Assembly (NCBI RefSeq): GCF_018736085.1
Contig: NZ_CP076134.1
Location: 2,118,501 to 2,182,500 of the forward strand
DNA from: Bradyrhizobium sediminis
GTDB lineage: Bacteria; Pseudomonadota; Alphaproteobacteria; Rhizobiales; Xanthobacteraceae
Direction of reading: 5' to 3'
Length of the DNA: 64,000 nucleotides
Shown here: positions 53,515-62,544 of the stretch, one piece after another
Position numbering within the stretch: position 1 is the first letter of the stretch
Layout of the letters: each line of letters begins with the position of its first letter
Position numbers and translations under genes: made by a program
Notes under the pieces: model-generated
Told to the model about the DNA's origin: nothing
What the model saw: the letters and a program-made list of their open reading frames with translations, nothing else
The model's database searches: none

Positions 53515-54717
53515 ATGGCGGGCAACCCACTCGACGACCAGGACGCAATCGCAGCCCAATGGGAAGCGAGCCTGGATTCCGAGGATCCGGCGGAAGCCGC
53601 GGCCGCGGCCGCCGCCAACGAAATCTCCGGCACCATGGCGCTGCAATGGGCCGCCATGGTCGAAGACGGCAGCCGCGACTTCGGCGGCGGCAAGAACGGC
53701 GGCGAGCGCGTCCTGTCGCAGGAGGAAATCGACAACCTGCTCGGTTTCTCCGTCGGCGAAGTCAATCTCGACGACAATTCTGGCATTCGCGCCATCATCG
53801 ATTCGGCGATGGTCTCCTACGAGCGTCTGCCGATGCTCGAAATCGTCTTCGACCGCCTGGTGCGGCTGATGACCACCTCCTTGCGCAACTTCACTTCCGA
53901 CAACGTCGAAGTCTCGCTCGATCGCATCACCTCGGTGCGGTTCGGCGACTACATGAATTCGATCCCGCTGCCGGCGGTACTCAGCGTGTTCAAGGCCGAG
54001 GAGTGGGAGAATTTCGGCCTCGCCACGGTGGACTCGAGCCTGATCTATTCGATGATCGACGTTCTGCTCGGCGGCCGCCGCGGCCAGACCTCGCTGCGGA
54101 TCGAGGGCCGGCCCTACACGACGATCGAAACCAATCTCGTCAAAAGGCTGGTCGAAGTCGTGCTGGCCGACGCCGAGCAGGCGTTCCGGCCGCTGTCGCC
54201 GGTCAAGTTCACGATCGACCGGCTGGAAACCAATCCGCGCTTCGCCGCCATCAGCCGGCCCGCCAATGCCGCGATCCTGGTGCGACTGCGCATCGACATG
54301 GAAGACCGCGGCGGCAATATCGAACTGCTGCTGCCTTACGCGACCATCGAACCGATCCGCGCCGTGCTGCTGCAGATGTTCATGGGCGAGAAATTCGGCC
54401 GTGATCCGATCTGGGAAGGACATTTCGCCACGGAAGTGGCGCAGGCGCAGATCTTGGTCGATGCCGTGCTCTATGAGGCCGATATCCCGCTCAAGCAGCT
54501 GATGAAGCTGAAGGTCGGCGACACCCTGCCGCTCGAAATGCGCGCCGACGCGCTGGTCGCGGTGCGTTGCGGCAGCGTCACCCTGACCGAAGGGCGGATG
54601 GGGCGCGTCGGCGATCGCGTCGCCATTCGCGTCACCAAACAGCTCCGCAAGCCGAATACCACCTTCGCGATGTTCGAGAAGGCCGATGAGCAAACCAAGT
54701 TGATGGAGGCCCAATGA
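53515..54717 (+). CDS. fliM: Flagellar motor switch protein FliM
   Basis: The product is 400 residues. An acidic, Ala-rich N terminus (~70 residues) precedes VLSQEEIDNLLGF, the CheC-like middle domain (FDRLVRLMTTSLRNFTSDNVEVSLDRI, TVDSSLIYSMIDVLLGGRRG) and the C-terminal SpoA domain (LKVGDTLPLEMRADALVAVRCGS). It binds CheY-P and sets rotation. The usual N-terminal CheY-binding LSQ-EID motif is displaced inwards to about residue 65. Its stop overlaps the next ATG (ATGA). Confidence 0.96.
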   Translation: MAGNPLDDQDAIAAQWEASLDSEDPAEAAAAAAANEISGTMALQWAAMVEDGSRDFGGGKNGGERVLSQEEIDNLLGFSVGEVNLDDNSGIRAIIDSAMVSYERLPMLEIVFDRLVRLMTTSLRNFTSDNVEVSLDRITSVRFGDYMNSIPLPAVLSVFKAEEWENFGLATVDSSLIYSMIDVLLGGRRGQTSLRIEGRPYTTIETNLVKRLVEVVLADAEQAFRPLSPVKFTIDRLETNPRFAAISRPANAAILVRLRIDMEDRGGNIELLLPYATIEPIRAVLLQMFMGEKFGRDPIWEGHFATEVAQAQILVDAVLYEADIPLKQLMKLKVGDTLPLEMRADALVAVRCGSVTLTEGRMGRVGDRVAIRVTKQLRKPNTTFAMFEKADEQTKLMEAQ

Positions 54718-55160
54718 GTCATTCATTTGGAATTGTGATCGAGAGCCTGGTGGCGGTGCTGCTGCTGCTGACGATCGGCTATTGCATGCTGCTGAACACC
54801 AGGCTGAAGCGGCTGAAGGCGGACGAGCATTCGCTGAAGGCGACGATCGGGGAACTGATCACCGCCACTGAAATCGCCGAGCGTGCCATCGGCGGCCTCA
54901 AACACACCGTTCGCGACGTCAACGAAAATCTCGGCAACCAGCTGACCGCGGCGGCCCAGATGTCGCAGCAGCTGAAGAAGCATCTCGCCGAAGGCGACAA
55001 CGTCATCCGCCGGCTGTCCAAGATCGCGCTCGCTGCAAGGCCGTTGTCCGAATTGGAACCGGCGGCGCCGGGGGCTCCCAGGGTATCGTCGGCCAAGGCG
55101 GTTGCCGCGGCGGCGCAGGCGTTCTCCGAGCGCAGAAGGTCTGATGGCCTGGCGGCATGA
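54714..55160 (+). CDS. DUF6468 membrane protein in the fliM operon
   Basis: A 148-residue protein with one N-terminal membrane segment (about 7-27), then a long helical cytoplasmic or periplasmic part (LKADEHSLKATIGELITATEIAERAIGGLKHTVRDVNENL) and an Ala-rich tail. It overlaps both neighbours by 4 bp (ATGA at each end), so the three are co-translated. Members of this family are found next to fliM/motE in alphaproteobacteria; the role is not established. Confidence 0.8.
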   Translation: MSHSFGIVIESLVAVLLLLTIGYCMLLNTRLKRLKADEHSLKATIGELITATEIAERAIGGLKHTVRDVNENLGNQLTAAAQMSQQLKKHLAEGDNVIRRLSKIALAARPLSELEPAAPGAPRVSSAKAVAAAAQAFSERRRSDGLAA

Positions 55161-55927
55161 AATCCTTCCGTGACATTCGCGTTATCCCGGTCGTCCTGAT
55201 CGCGATCCTCGGCCTTGCCGTGCTGAAGGTCGCCGGGTTGGTGATCGATGGCGGTTACGTGTTCGACTATCAGCCGCAGAGCACCCAGAAATCCTGGGCG
55301 CAGGAAACCCTGAACTTTCCCCTCGGAAGCAAATCCGATCCCGCCGACATCACCGGTTCGGTCGCGGCGAAGAAGGAGGAGGCTCCCAAGCCCGCCGCCG
55401 CGCCGCCGGAAGTGACCAAGCCCGACGGCGTCGCGGCCCGTCCTGAGCAGAGCGCGCCGGTGTCGGCGTCGGAGCGCGCGATCCTCGAACGGCTGCAACA
55501 GCGCCGGCAGGAACTGGAGGCGCGCGCGAGAGAGATCGACATTCGCGAAAGCCTGCTCAAGTCAGCCGAAAAGCGGATCGAAACCAAGGTCGAGGAGCTG
55601 AAGGCGGTCGAATCGCGGATCAGCATCGCAGCCGGGCAAAGGAGCGAGGCCGACGCCGCCCGCTTCAAGGGCATCATCACCATGTATGAGGGCATGAAGC
55701 CGAAGGACGCCGCCAAGGTGTTCGACCGGCTCGAGATGGGCGTGCTGTTCGAAATCGCCTCGCAGATCGCGCCGCGCAAGATGTCCGATATCCTCGGCCT
55801 GATGCAGCCGGAAGCGGCCGAGCGGCTGACCGTCGAACTGGCGCGCCGCGCCGGAACGGACAAGTCCGCCGCCGTGACCGAACTGCCGAAAATCGAGGGC
55901 AAGATGCTGCAGCAAAAGTCCAATTAA
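55157..55927 (+). CDS. MotE-like MotC-chaperone family protein (MgtE N-like domain)
   Basis: The product is 256 residues with an N-terminal membrane segment (about 9-29), an Ala/Pro-rich linker, a coiled coil (ILERLQQRRQELEARAREIDIRESLLKSAEKRIETKVEEL) and a C-terminal MgtE_N-like domain (IITMYEGMKPKDAAKVFDRLEMGVLFEIASQIAPRKMSDILGLM). In Sinorhizobium MotE is a periplasmic chaperone for MotC. No motC is in the window. It overlaps the DUF6468 gene by 4 bp. Confidence 0.82.
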   Translation: MKSFRDIRVIPVVLIAILGLAVLKVAGLVIDGGYVFDYQPQSTQKSWAQETLNFPLGSKSDPADITGSVAAKKEEAPKPAAAPPEVTKPDGVAARPEQSAPVSASERAILERLQQRRQELEARAREIDIRESLLKSAEKRIETKVEELKAVESRISIAAGQRSEADAARFKGIITMYEGMKPKDAAKVFDRLEMGVLFEIASQIAPRKMSDILGLMQPEAAERLTVELARRAGTDKSAAVTELPKIEGKMLQQKSN

Positions 55928-56007
55928 CAGGGACAATTAACAGCCTCTTAATTCGCCAATTCTAGGATTCGAAGGCGCGGGGTGAGGGCGTCCCGCCGAA
56001 ACAATAG

Positions 56008-59000
56008 ATGGTCGAAGCTGAAAGACCCCTTGGAATGGCGCGAACGGCTGCCGCTGGAACCTGGTCGCGACGCCGTGCTTGCGCGCGGACGGCGCGGCGT
56101 TGTCCCGGCGGGACGTCACGCCTCGCCGCCGGGCTTGCGTTGCTAGCCGCCGGGCTGGTCCTGTTCGGCCTGACCTCGCCGGGGTCGGCGCAGACCGAGC
56201 CGGTGAGGGGCGCCGCGACGTTTTCCGCTGCCGGCGGCTACGCCCGGCTGGTTCTCAAGCTCGCCGAGGACGTCGAGTCCGACGTGTCCACCGCCGGCTC
56301 CATCCTCGTGATCCGGTTCAAGCGCCCGGTGGACATTCCGGTCGAAAAACTGTCCGACGCGGTGCCCGATTATGTCGGGTCGGCGCGGCGCGATCCCGAT
56401 GGTTCGGCGATCCGGCTGTCGCTGGCGCGAAGGGTGACCATCAACACCATGACGGCGGGCGAGCGGGTGTTCGTCGACCTGTTGCCCGACACATGGAGCG
56501 GCCCGCCGCCGGCACTGCCTGCTGAAGTGGTGCGCGAACTGTCCGAGCGCGCGCGGGCCGCCGAGCGCGCCTTGCGCCAGCAGCGCGCGGCCGCGCTTGC
56601 CCAGAAGCGGTCGCCGATTCGCGTCCGCGCCTCGGTGCAGCCGACCTTCGTTCGCTTCGTGTTCGAAATGCCCGACGGCGTCGGCGTCTCCAGCGTGCTG
56701 AACGACCAGAAACTGTCGCTGTTGTTCAACGCCGCACTCAACTTCGATCTGGCGGACGCCAAGCTGGCGGCGCCGTCGAACGTCGCCTCGATCGATCAGA
56801 AGATCGAAGGCGACACTTCCGCGGTGCAAGTCGCGCTGATCGGCGATGTCGACGTCCACTCCTTCCGCGAGGAGAAGAACTACATCATCGACGTCGCCTT
56901 CCAGCAGCCGCAAAAACCGCCGGCGCTGCCGTCGCCGGCCGCCGATGACTCGCATGCTCCGGCGACAGCCGCTCCGGCGACAGCCGCCCCGGCCGCGAAG
57001 CCCGTCGAGCCTCCGGCGTCCCGGCAGGTGAGCGAGATCGTACCGCCGACGTCGGAGATGATCGCGAAGCAGGCGAAGATCGAAATCAATCCCGAGGCGG
57101 CGCCGAAGAACGTGCCCGCGCCGGAATCGCCGCAGCCCGCGCCGCCATCGAATGAGATGTCCAAGGAGGCGCCGGCTCCCGCAGCTGAAGCCCCGGCAAA
57201 AATGGCGCCCGTTGCATCCGAACCGGCGCCGGAGGTCAAGGCGCCTCCGGCAATCCAGGCGCAGCCAGTCGTTCAGGCGCCGCCTGTCGCTCAAGCGCCG
57301 CCGGCGGTTCAGGTCCCGCCGGCCACGGCGGCCGGCGAAGCGGCTGCGATCGTCAGCGCCCAGCGGGACAGCGACGGCCTGCGCCTGACGTTCGCCTTTG
57401 CCACGGTGACACCCGCGGCGGCGTTTCGCCGCGCCGACACTGTCTGGCTGGTGTTCGATACAATGAAGCCGATCGATATCGAGCCGATCCGCAGCAAGGG
57501 CGGGGCGCTGCTGGGCGATGTGAGCCGGATCCCGCTCGACAAGGGACAGGCGATCCGCATGCGCCTCAACCGCCCGCAAATGCCATCACTGAGCGGCGAC
57601 GATCAGGGCGGCTCGGGCTGGACGCTCACCTTTGCCGATACGATGCAGGCGCCGCCGCAGCCGCTGGTGGTGGTCCGGAACATCACCGATCCAGCGCTCG
57701 CCAATGTCACCGTACCCTTGTCCAGGCCCGGCCTGCTGCATCGGCTTACCGATCCCGATGCCGGCGATACGCTGCTGGTGGTCACCGCGCCGCTGCCGGT
57801 CCGCGGCTTCATCAAGCGGCATGATTTCGTCGAGATGTCGCTGCTGGAATCGATCCATGGCGTCGCCATCCATCCCAATTCCGAAGACGTCCGCGCCGAG
57901 GTCGCGCCCGACAAGGTCATCATCGGCAGGCCCGGCGGCCTGACGCTGTCATCGGCCGACTCCGCCGCCGAGCGGGCGACCACCGCGGTGCGGCCGATTT
58001 TCGATGTCGCCGAATGGCGGAAGAACCAGGCGGAGGACTTTATCACGCGCCGGGATGCGCTGATCGCCGCGGCAGGTGCGATCGAGCCCGGTCAGCGCAC
58101 GCAGGCCCGGCTCAACCTTGCCCGCTTCTACATGTCGCGCGGGATGTATCCGGAAGCCAGAGGCGCTGCCGATCTCGCGCTCGCCGACGTCAAGTCGGGA
58201 TCGGAAGATCCGATCGCTTTTATGGTGCGGGCGGTCGCGAGCATCGCGATGGGCCGTCCCGAGCAGGGCCTGAAGGAACTCGCCAATCCCGTGATCGGGT
58301 CGAATTACGATTCGCAGCTGTGGAAGGCGCTCGGCCTGGCGCGGCAGGGCAAGTGGTCGGAAGCGCGGGAGAAATTCAAGAACGTCGAATTCGCCATCAC
58401 CTCGCTGCCGATCGAGCTGCAGCGCATCGTGATTTCGGAGGCGATGCGGGCTTCCCTCGAGGTCAGGGATTTTTCCGGCGCCGCCAAACGCGGCAGCGAT
58501 CTGCAGGTGGTCGGCATCCCGCCCGAGATGAAGCCGGCGATGGCGGTGCTGCACGGCCGGCTGGCCGAGGCGCTCGGCCACGACAAGGATGCCGAGAGCG
58601 AATACAAGGCCGCGATCAAATCTTCCGACCGCGCCGCCGCGGCCGAAGCCAGGCTGCTCAATGTCTTCCTGCGCCAGAGGCGCGAGGAGATCAGTCAGGC
58701 CGACGCCTTGCGTGAACTCGAGACGCTGTCGGTGACGTGGCGCGGCGACGCGGTCGAGATCCGGGCGCTGCAGATGCTGGCGCGCATCTACACCGATACC
58801 GGGCGCTTCGCCGAATCGCTGGCGGCGGCCAAGACCGCGACCAAGATGCAGCCGAATTCGGAAATTTCGCGGGCAGCGCAGGATGCGGCAGCGACGCTGT
58901 TTGCGCAGATCTATCTCAGCCCGAAGGGCGACGATCTTCCGCCGGTCGACGCGCTCGCGATGTTCTACGAATTCCGCGAATTGACGCCGATCGGACGGCG

Positions 59001-59790
59001 CGGCGACGAGATGATCCGCCGGCTCGCCGACCGGCTGGTCGGGGTAGACCTGCTCGATCAGGCCGCCGAACTCCTGCAGTATCAGATCGACAAACGGCTG
59101 GAGGGCGCGGCACGCGCCCAGGTCGCGGCGCGTCTGGCCATGGTCTACCTGACCAACCGCAAGCCGGATCGTGCGATATCGGCGCTTCACACCACGCGGA
59201 TCGCGGACCTTTCCGGCGAACTGCGTCAGCAACGGCTGCTGCTGGAGGCGCGCGCCCAGAGCGACGTCGGCCGCCGTGACCTCGCGCTCGACATCATCTC
59301 GAACATCGGCGGCCGGGAAGCGATCCGGCTGCGCTCCGACATCTACTGGGCGTCGCGGCGCTGGCGCGAGGCGTCCGAGCAGATCGAGTTGTATTACGCC
59401 GATCGCTGGCGCGATTTCAAACCGCTGAACGCGGTGGAGAAGGGCGACGTGATTCGCGCGGTGGTCGGATACGCGCTGGCCGAAGACGCCATCGGCCTGG
59501 CGCGCTTCCGCGAAAAATATGCGCCCTTGATGAGCGGCGAAGCCGACCGCGCCGCGTTCGAGACCGCCGGCACGCCGGCCGCCGCCAGCAGCGCGGAATT
59601 CGCGGCGATCGCGAAGATGGCGGCCAGCGTCGACACGCTCGACGGCTTCCTGCGGGAAATGAAGACCCGTTTCCCGGATGCGACCGCACGGGCGCCGTTG
59701 CCGCCGGGAACCGCGAAGGGGGAGCCGGTTCACACCGGCTCGCTGCCCCGGATCATCGGATTGACGCGGGCCGACGCCAAGCGGTGGTAG
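56008..59790 (+). CDS. Very large exported TPR protein in the fliL-motE operon
   Basis: The product is up to 1,260 residues. An N-terminal leader (hydrophobic core near 42-56, ending G-S-A-Q) precedes a beta-rich AMIN-like region (about 65-300), an Ala/Pro-rich linker (300-450), a second beta domain (~450-660) and a long helical/TPR region (~660-1,220; for example ARFYMSRGMYPEARGAADLAL, ALQMLARIYTDTGRFAESLAAA). It lies 80 bp after motE and is probably periplasmic. The function is not recognised; its place in the operon suggests a motor or envelope role. The start is uncertain; 56035 is an alternative. Confidence 0.75.
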   Translation: MVEAERPLGMARTAAAGTWSRRRACARTARRCPGGTSRLAAGLALLAAGLVLFGLTSPGSAQTEPVRGAATFSAAGGYARLVLKLAEDVESDVSTAGSILVIRFKRPVDIPVEKLSDAVPDYVGSARRDPDGSAIRLSLARRVTINTMTAGERVFVDLLPDTWSGPPPALPAEVVRELSERARAAERALRQQRAAALAQKRSPIRVRASVQPTFVRFVFEMPDGVGVSSVLNDQKLSLLFNAALNFDLADAKLAAPSNVASIDQKIEGDTSAVQVALIGDVDVHSFREEKNYIIDVAFQQPQKPPALPSPAADDSHAPATAAPATAAPAAKPVEPPASRQVSEIVPPTSEMIAKQAKIEINPEAAPKNVPAPESPQPAPPSNEMSKEAPAPAAEAPAKMAPVASEPAPEVKAPPAIQAQPVVQAPPVAQAPPAVQVPPATAAGEAAAIVSAQRDSDGLRLTFAFATVTPAAAFRRADTVWLVFDTMKPIDIEPIRSKGGALLGDVSRIPLDKGQAIRMRLNRPQMPSLSGDDQGGSGWTLTFADTMQAPPQPLVVVRNITDPALANVTVPLSRPGLLHRLTDPDAGDTLLVVTAPLPVRGFIKRHDFVEMSLLESIHGVAIHPNSEDVRAEVAPDKVIIGRPGGLTLSSADSAAERATTAVRPIFDVAEWRKNQAEDFITRRDALIAAAGAIEPGQRTQARLNLARFYMSRGMYPEARGAADLALADVKSGSEDPIAFMVRAVASIAMGRPEQGLKELANPVIGSNYDSQLWKALGLARQGKWSEAREKFKNVEFAITSLPIELQRIVISEAMRASLEVRDFSGAAKRGSDLQVVGIPPEMKPAMAVLHGRLAEALGHDKDAESEYKAAIKSSDRAAAAEARLLNVFLRQRREEISQADALRELETLSVTWRGDAVEIRALQMLARIYTDTGRFAESLAAAKTATKMQPNSEISRAAQDAAATLFAQIYLSPKGDDLPPVDALAMFYEFRELTPIGRRGDEMIRRLADRLVGVDLLDQAAELLQYQIDKRLEGAARAQVAARLAMVYLTNRKPDRAISALHTTRIADLSGELRQQRLLLEARAQSDVGRRDLALDIISNIGGREAIRLRSDIYWASRRWREASEQIELYYADRWRDFKPLNAVEKGDVIRAVVGYALAEDAIGLARFREKYAPLMSGEADRAAFETAGTPAAASSAEFAAIAKMAASVDTLDGFLREMKTRFPDATARAPLPPGTAKGEPVHTGSLPRIIGLTRADAKRW

Positions 59791-59913
59791 AGCGTCGATC
59801 TGTTCTCCCCGGGCGTCCAATGAGGGTGACTGGTTCGACGAGGGTGATTATAAGTCGCGCCCCGAAACCGATTCCGCCTACCGACGTAGCTCCGGGATGA
59901 CAAACATGGAGAG

Positions 59914-60171
59914 ATGCCGGTGGACGCCCAGAGCGGAAATAATCGCACACATCGGGTGCCGGCGGCGACCGCTGCGGTCCTGGCGGCTATCGGCATTGCA
60001 TCCTTCCTTTTCACGCATTTCGGTCCGAAAGCGGATGTTCAACCCGGCGGCATCAGCATGATCTCGACGGCGGCGGTCGAGCGGGCAGGCGCCACCCTGA
60101 TTCCGACCGAACCGCGGGCTGGACCGGGCCAGCCGGAAATCTCCGCTGCGTCCCAGCCGCCGGCGGATTAA
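59914..60171 (+). CDS. Small single-pass membrane protein
   Basis: An 85-residue protein with one hydrophobic segment (about 16-35: VPAATAAVLAAIGIASFLF) and a Pro/Gly/Ala-rich tail. GGAGAG lies just before the ATG at 59914. No family is recognised. Confidence 0.55.
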   Translation: MPVDAQSGNNRTHRVPAATAAVLAAIGIASFLFTHFGPKADVQPGGISMISTAAVERAGATLIPTEPRAGPGQPEISAASQPPAD

Positions 60172-60282
60172 ATCGGGCGCGCCGGCTTTGCAGGAATATT
60201 GCGCCGCCGCCGCGATCCCCTCGACAGATGCCTGCCGAAACGGCAACCTGCTGTAAACCGAAGCCCGGAGGAAGCCGTCGCC

Positions 60283-60519
60283 ATGAGCAAGCCCGTCAAG
60301 ACCGAAGCCGAACTGATTGCGATGGCGAAGGCCGAACTGAAGGTCCACGTCGATGGTCCGGATGGAATCGTCATCTCCGTGCTGCGCGACGGCGATAGCT
60401 GGGAGTTCCGGGCTTCCGCCGACGAGGCGACGATTGCAAAACCCGGCTATCCCGAGAGCGTCGCGATGCTGGTTCAGATCGGCGACCATCTCAGCAAGCA
60501 GTATGACGTGAAGGGGTGA
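60283..60519 (+). CDS. Small conserved-looking protein, unknown
   Basis: A 78-residue soluble protein starting MSKPVKTEAELIAMAKAELKVH, with no membrane segment or cysteine pairs. A GGAGGAAG ribosome site precedes the ATG at 60283. The predicted alpha-beta pattern is compact and the codon use is normal. The function is unknown. The interval 60520-60779 after it holds only a 32-codon frame that I cannot support. Confidence 0.6.
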   Translation: MSKPVKTEAELIAMAKAELKVHVDGPDGIVISVLRDGDSWEFRASADEATIAKPGYPESVAMLVQIGDHLSKQYDVKG

Positions 60520-60779
60520 GGGCGGGCGCCGTTCTGAGGTGCGAGCCGTATTCGGTAGCGCGGCTGAGTTTTCAGCTGATCGTGTTCGGCTGGATCGTTG
60601 AAGATACGAACCCGCATCTCGGGATATGCTTGCGCACCTTTTCATCAAGCGTATCGACAGGCTGATCGCGGCTCCGCCGGGCGAGGGCTGGGATGGCTCG
60701 TGGCATCTCGAGCGGAAGTAACGCGGGAATAACGGAAGTTACCGGCTGTACCGCGCAATGCAGGGGCGGATGACATCCG

Positions 60780-61670
60780 CTACCGCTCGTCGAACTGGTC
60801 CGGTCCCATCGCCCAGTCCCACTGCTCGTGGCCGTGGGCGTAGGTGCGGTTGGTCACGGCCGGATTGCGGTTGACCAGCGGCCGCAGGTACATCGGATGG
60901 GTGGCGCTGCGCACCTCGTGCTCGACCGTGAACAGGTGCCTGCCGTCGGCGGGATCGACGATGTCGCGAAAGCGGTACTGGTATTGGTTGTCTTCTTGGG
61001 AGACCAGGCCGCGATGTTGCAGGCGGCGGTAAGGACCGGAGAAATCCGTGATGTACATCTGCACATGGTGACCGTCGTAATCCGGCTGCGGCCGGTCGGT
61101 CTCGCGGAATAGCAGATACTGGTCCTTGCCCATCCTGGCGCGCGCCACGGTGCCGTCGCCGTTCCTGTGTTCGGCCGGGATCCCCATCACCTCCCGGTAG
61201 AAGGCGCAAATGCCTTGCGCCGTGCCGGCCGGCACCTCGAACTCGACATAGGGAATGCCGAGCGTGATGCGTCCGAAGCGCGCGGCGTCCGGCTCATGGC
61301 AGCGCACGCGATTGCCCCAGGGACAAACAGCCTCGACATAGTCGTTGTGTTCGCTGAACGCGAAGGCGGTGCCGTCGAGCTTTTTGGCGACCGACGCCAG
61401 CCGGTCGAGCAGGGCCTCGCGGCCCGCGATCACGATCCCGGTATGCCCCCGCAGCACCTGCGGCGCGCCGCTCGGCAGATGAAACTGGCCGCGGCCGACG
61501 TTGACCCACATATTGCCGTCGGACACCATCAGGTAGGGATCGCGGGTCAGCCCGAGCCCGGCGACATAGAACAAGGTGGCCAGCCGCTGGTCGGGCACCT
61601 GGACGTTGACGTGTTCGAGATGGATGGCGTTGCCGAGATCTTCGTGGGTGCGGTCGAATGACGGCTGCAT
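60780..61670 (-). CDS. VOC/glyoxalase-superfamily protein
   Basis: A 296-residue protein. Two betaalphabetabetabeta modules are seen, about 16-125 (IHLEHVNVQVPDQRLATLFYVAGLGL) and about 135-260 (GIPYVEFEVPAGTAQGICAFYREVMGI). Likely metal ligands include His19 and Glu143. VOC enzymes include dioxygenases, isomerases and resistance proteins; no closer assignment is possible. It lies alone on the minus strand next to fliP. Confidence 0.82.
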   Translation of the reverse strand: MQPSFDRTHEDLGNAIHLEHVNVQVPDQRLATLFYVAGLGLTRDPYLMVSDGNMWVNVGRGQFHLPSGAPQVLRGHTGIVIAGREALLDRLASVAKKLDGTAFAFSEHNDYVEAVCPWGNRVRCHEPDAARFGRITLGIPYVEFEVPAGTAQGICAFYREVMGIPAEHRNGDGTVARARMGKDQYLLFRETDRPQPDYDGHHVQMYITDFSGPYRRLQHRGLVSQEDNQYQYRFRDIVDPADGRHLFTVEHEVRSATHPMYLRPLVNRNPAVTNRTYAHGHEQWDWAMGPDQFDER

Positions 61671-61791
61671 GGAGGCGCTTCCTGAATGCGTTCCGGCGCA
61701 TCATAGGGGAGGGCTGCGGCCTGATCCAATCATTCGGCGATGCAGGATCGCTTCGCCGCGGCCGGGCGATCGCCGCCGCAAGACCGCCCGC

Positions 61792-62544
61792 CTATCCCCC
61801 GTAGCTCTGCACCAGGCTGCCTGCCACCAGCGACCAGCCATCGACCAGCACGAAGAAGATCAGCTTGAACGGCAGCGATACCACGACCGGCGGCAGCATC
61901 ATCATGCCCATCGACATCAGCACCGAGGCGACCACGAGGTCGATGATCAGGAAGGGGAGGAACAAGAGGAAGCCGATCTCGAAGGCGCGCTTCAGTTCGG
62001 AGATCATGAAGGCCGGCACCAGGATGCGCAGCGACAGGTCGTCCGGCGTCGCCGGCGGCGGTTCGCGCGACAGGTCCATGAACAGCCGCAAATCCTTTTC
62101 GCGCACGTTCTTCTGCATGAAGCCGCGCAACGGCACCGAAGCGCGCTGCAGCGCGTCCTCGACCCCGATCTGGTTGGCGACCAAGGGCTTGATGCCGTCG
62201 TCATAGGATTTCTGCAGCACCGGGCCCATCACGAACGCGGTCAGGAACATCGCGAGCGCAATGATGACGGAGTTCGGTGGCGCGGTCGCGGTGCCCAAGG
62301 CCGTGCGCAACAGCGACAGCACCACCACGATCCGGGTGAACGAAGTCATCATGATCAGGATCGACGGCGCGATCGACAGCACCGTGAGCAGCGCGATCAG
62401 CTGGATCGCGCGCTCGGTGACGCCGCCACCGCCCTGGCCGAGATTGATGCTGATATCCTGCGCCAGCGCCGGATCGATCAGCGATCCGGCGGCGGTCAAA
62501 CTTGCAAAAAATAAAACTCTACGCGGGACTGTCGCCGATCTCAC
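61792..62544 (-). CDS. fliP: Flagellar export apparatus protein FliP
   Basis: The product is 250 residues. A signal peptide (about 1-28) precedes LLTVLSIAPSILIMMTSFTRIVVVLSLLRTALGT, then LMFLTAFVM-type segments (FLTAFVMGPVLQKSYDDGI) and the C-terminal VPAFMISELKRAFEIGFLLFLPFLIIDLVVASVLMSMGMMMLPP, all highly conserved in FliP. With FliQ and FliR it forms the export gate. Its start overlaps the fliO stop (62541-62544). Confidence 0.97.
   Translation of the reverse strand: MRSATVPRRVLFFASLTAAGSLIDPALAQDISINLGQGGGGVTERAIQLIALLTVLSIAPSILIMMTSFTRIVVVLSLLRTALGTATAPPNSVIIALAMFLTAFVMGPVLQKSYDDGIKPLVANQIGVEDALQRASVPLRGFMQKNVREKDLRLFMDLSREPPPATPDDLSLRILVPAFMISELKRAFEIGFLLFLPFLIIDLVVASVLMSMGMMMLPPVVVSLPFKLIFFVLVDGWSLVAGSLVQSYGG

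Noticed and set aside
52897..54726. 609-codon minus-strand open frame
   Set aside because: It is antisense to fliL and fliM, which are unmistakable.
60627..60722. 32-codon open frame ending in LERK
   Set aside because: Too short, with no ribosome site and no recognisable family.
61576..62514. 312-codon plus-strand open frame
   Set aside because: It is antisense to fliP, and its His/Arg/Gln-rich product is typical of a shadow frame.
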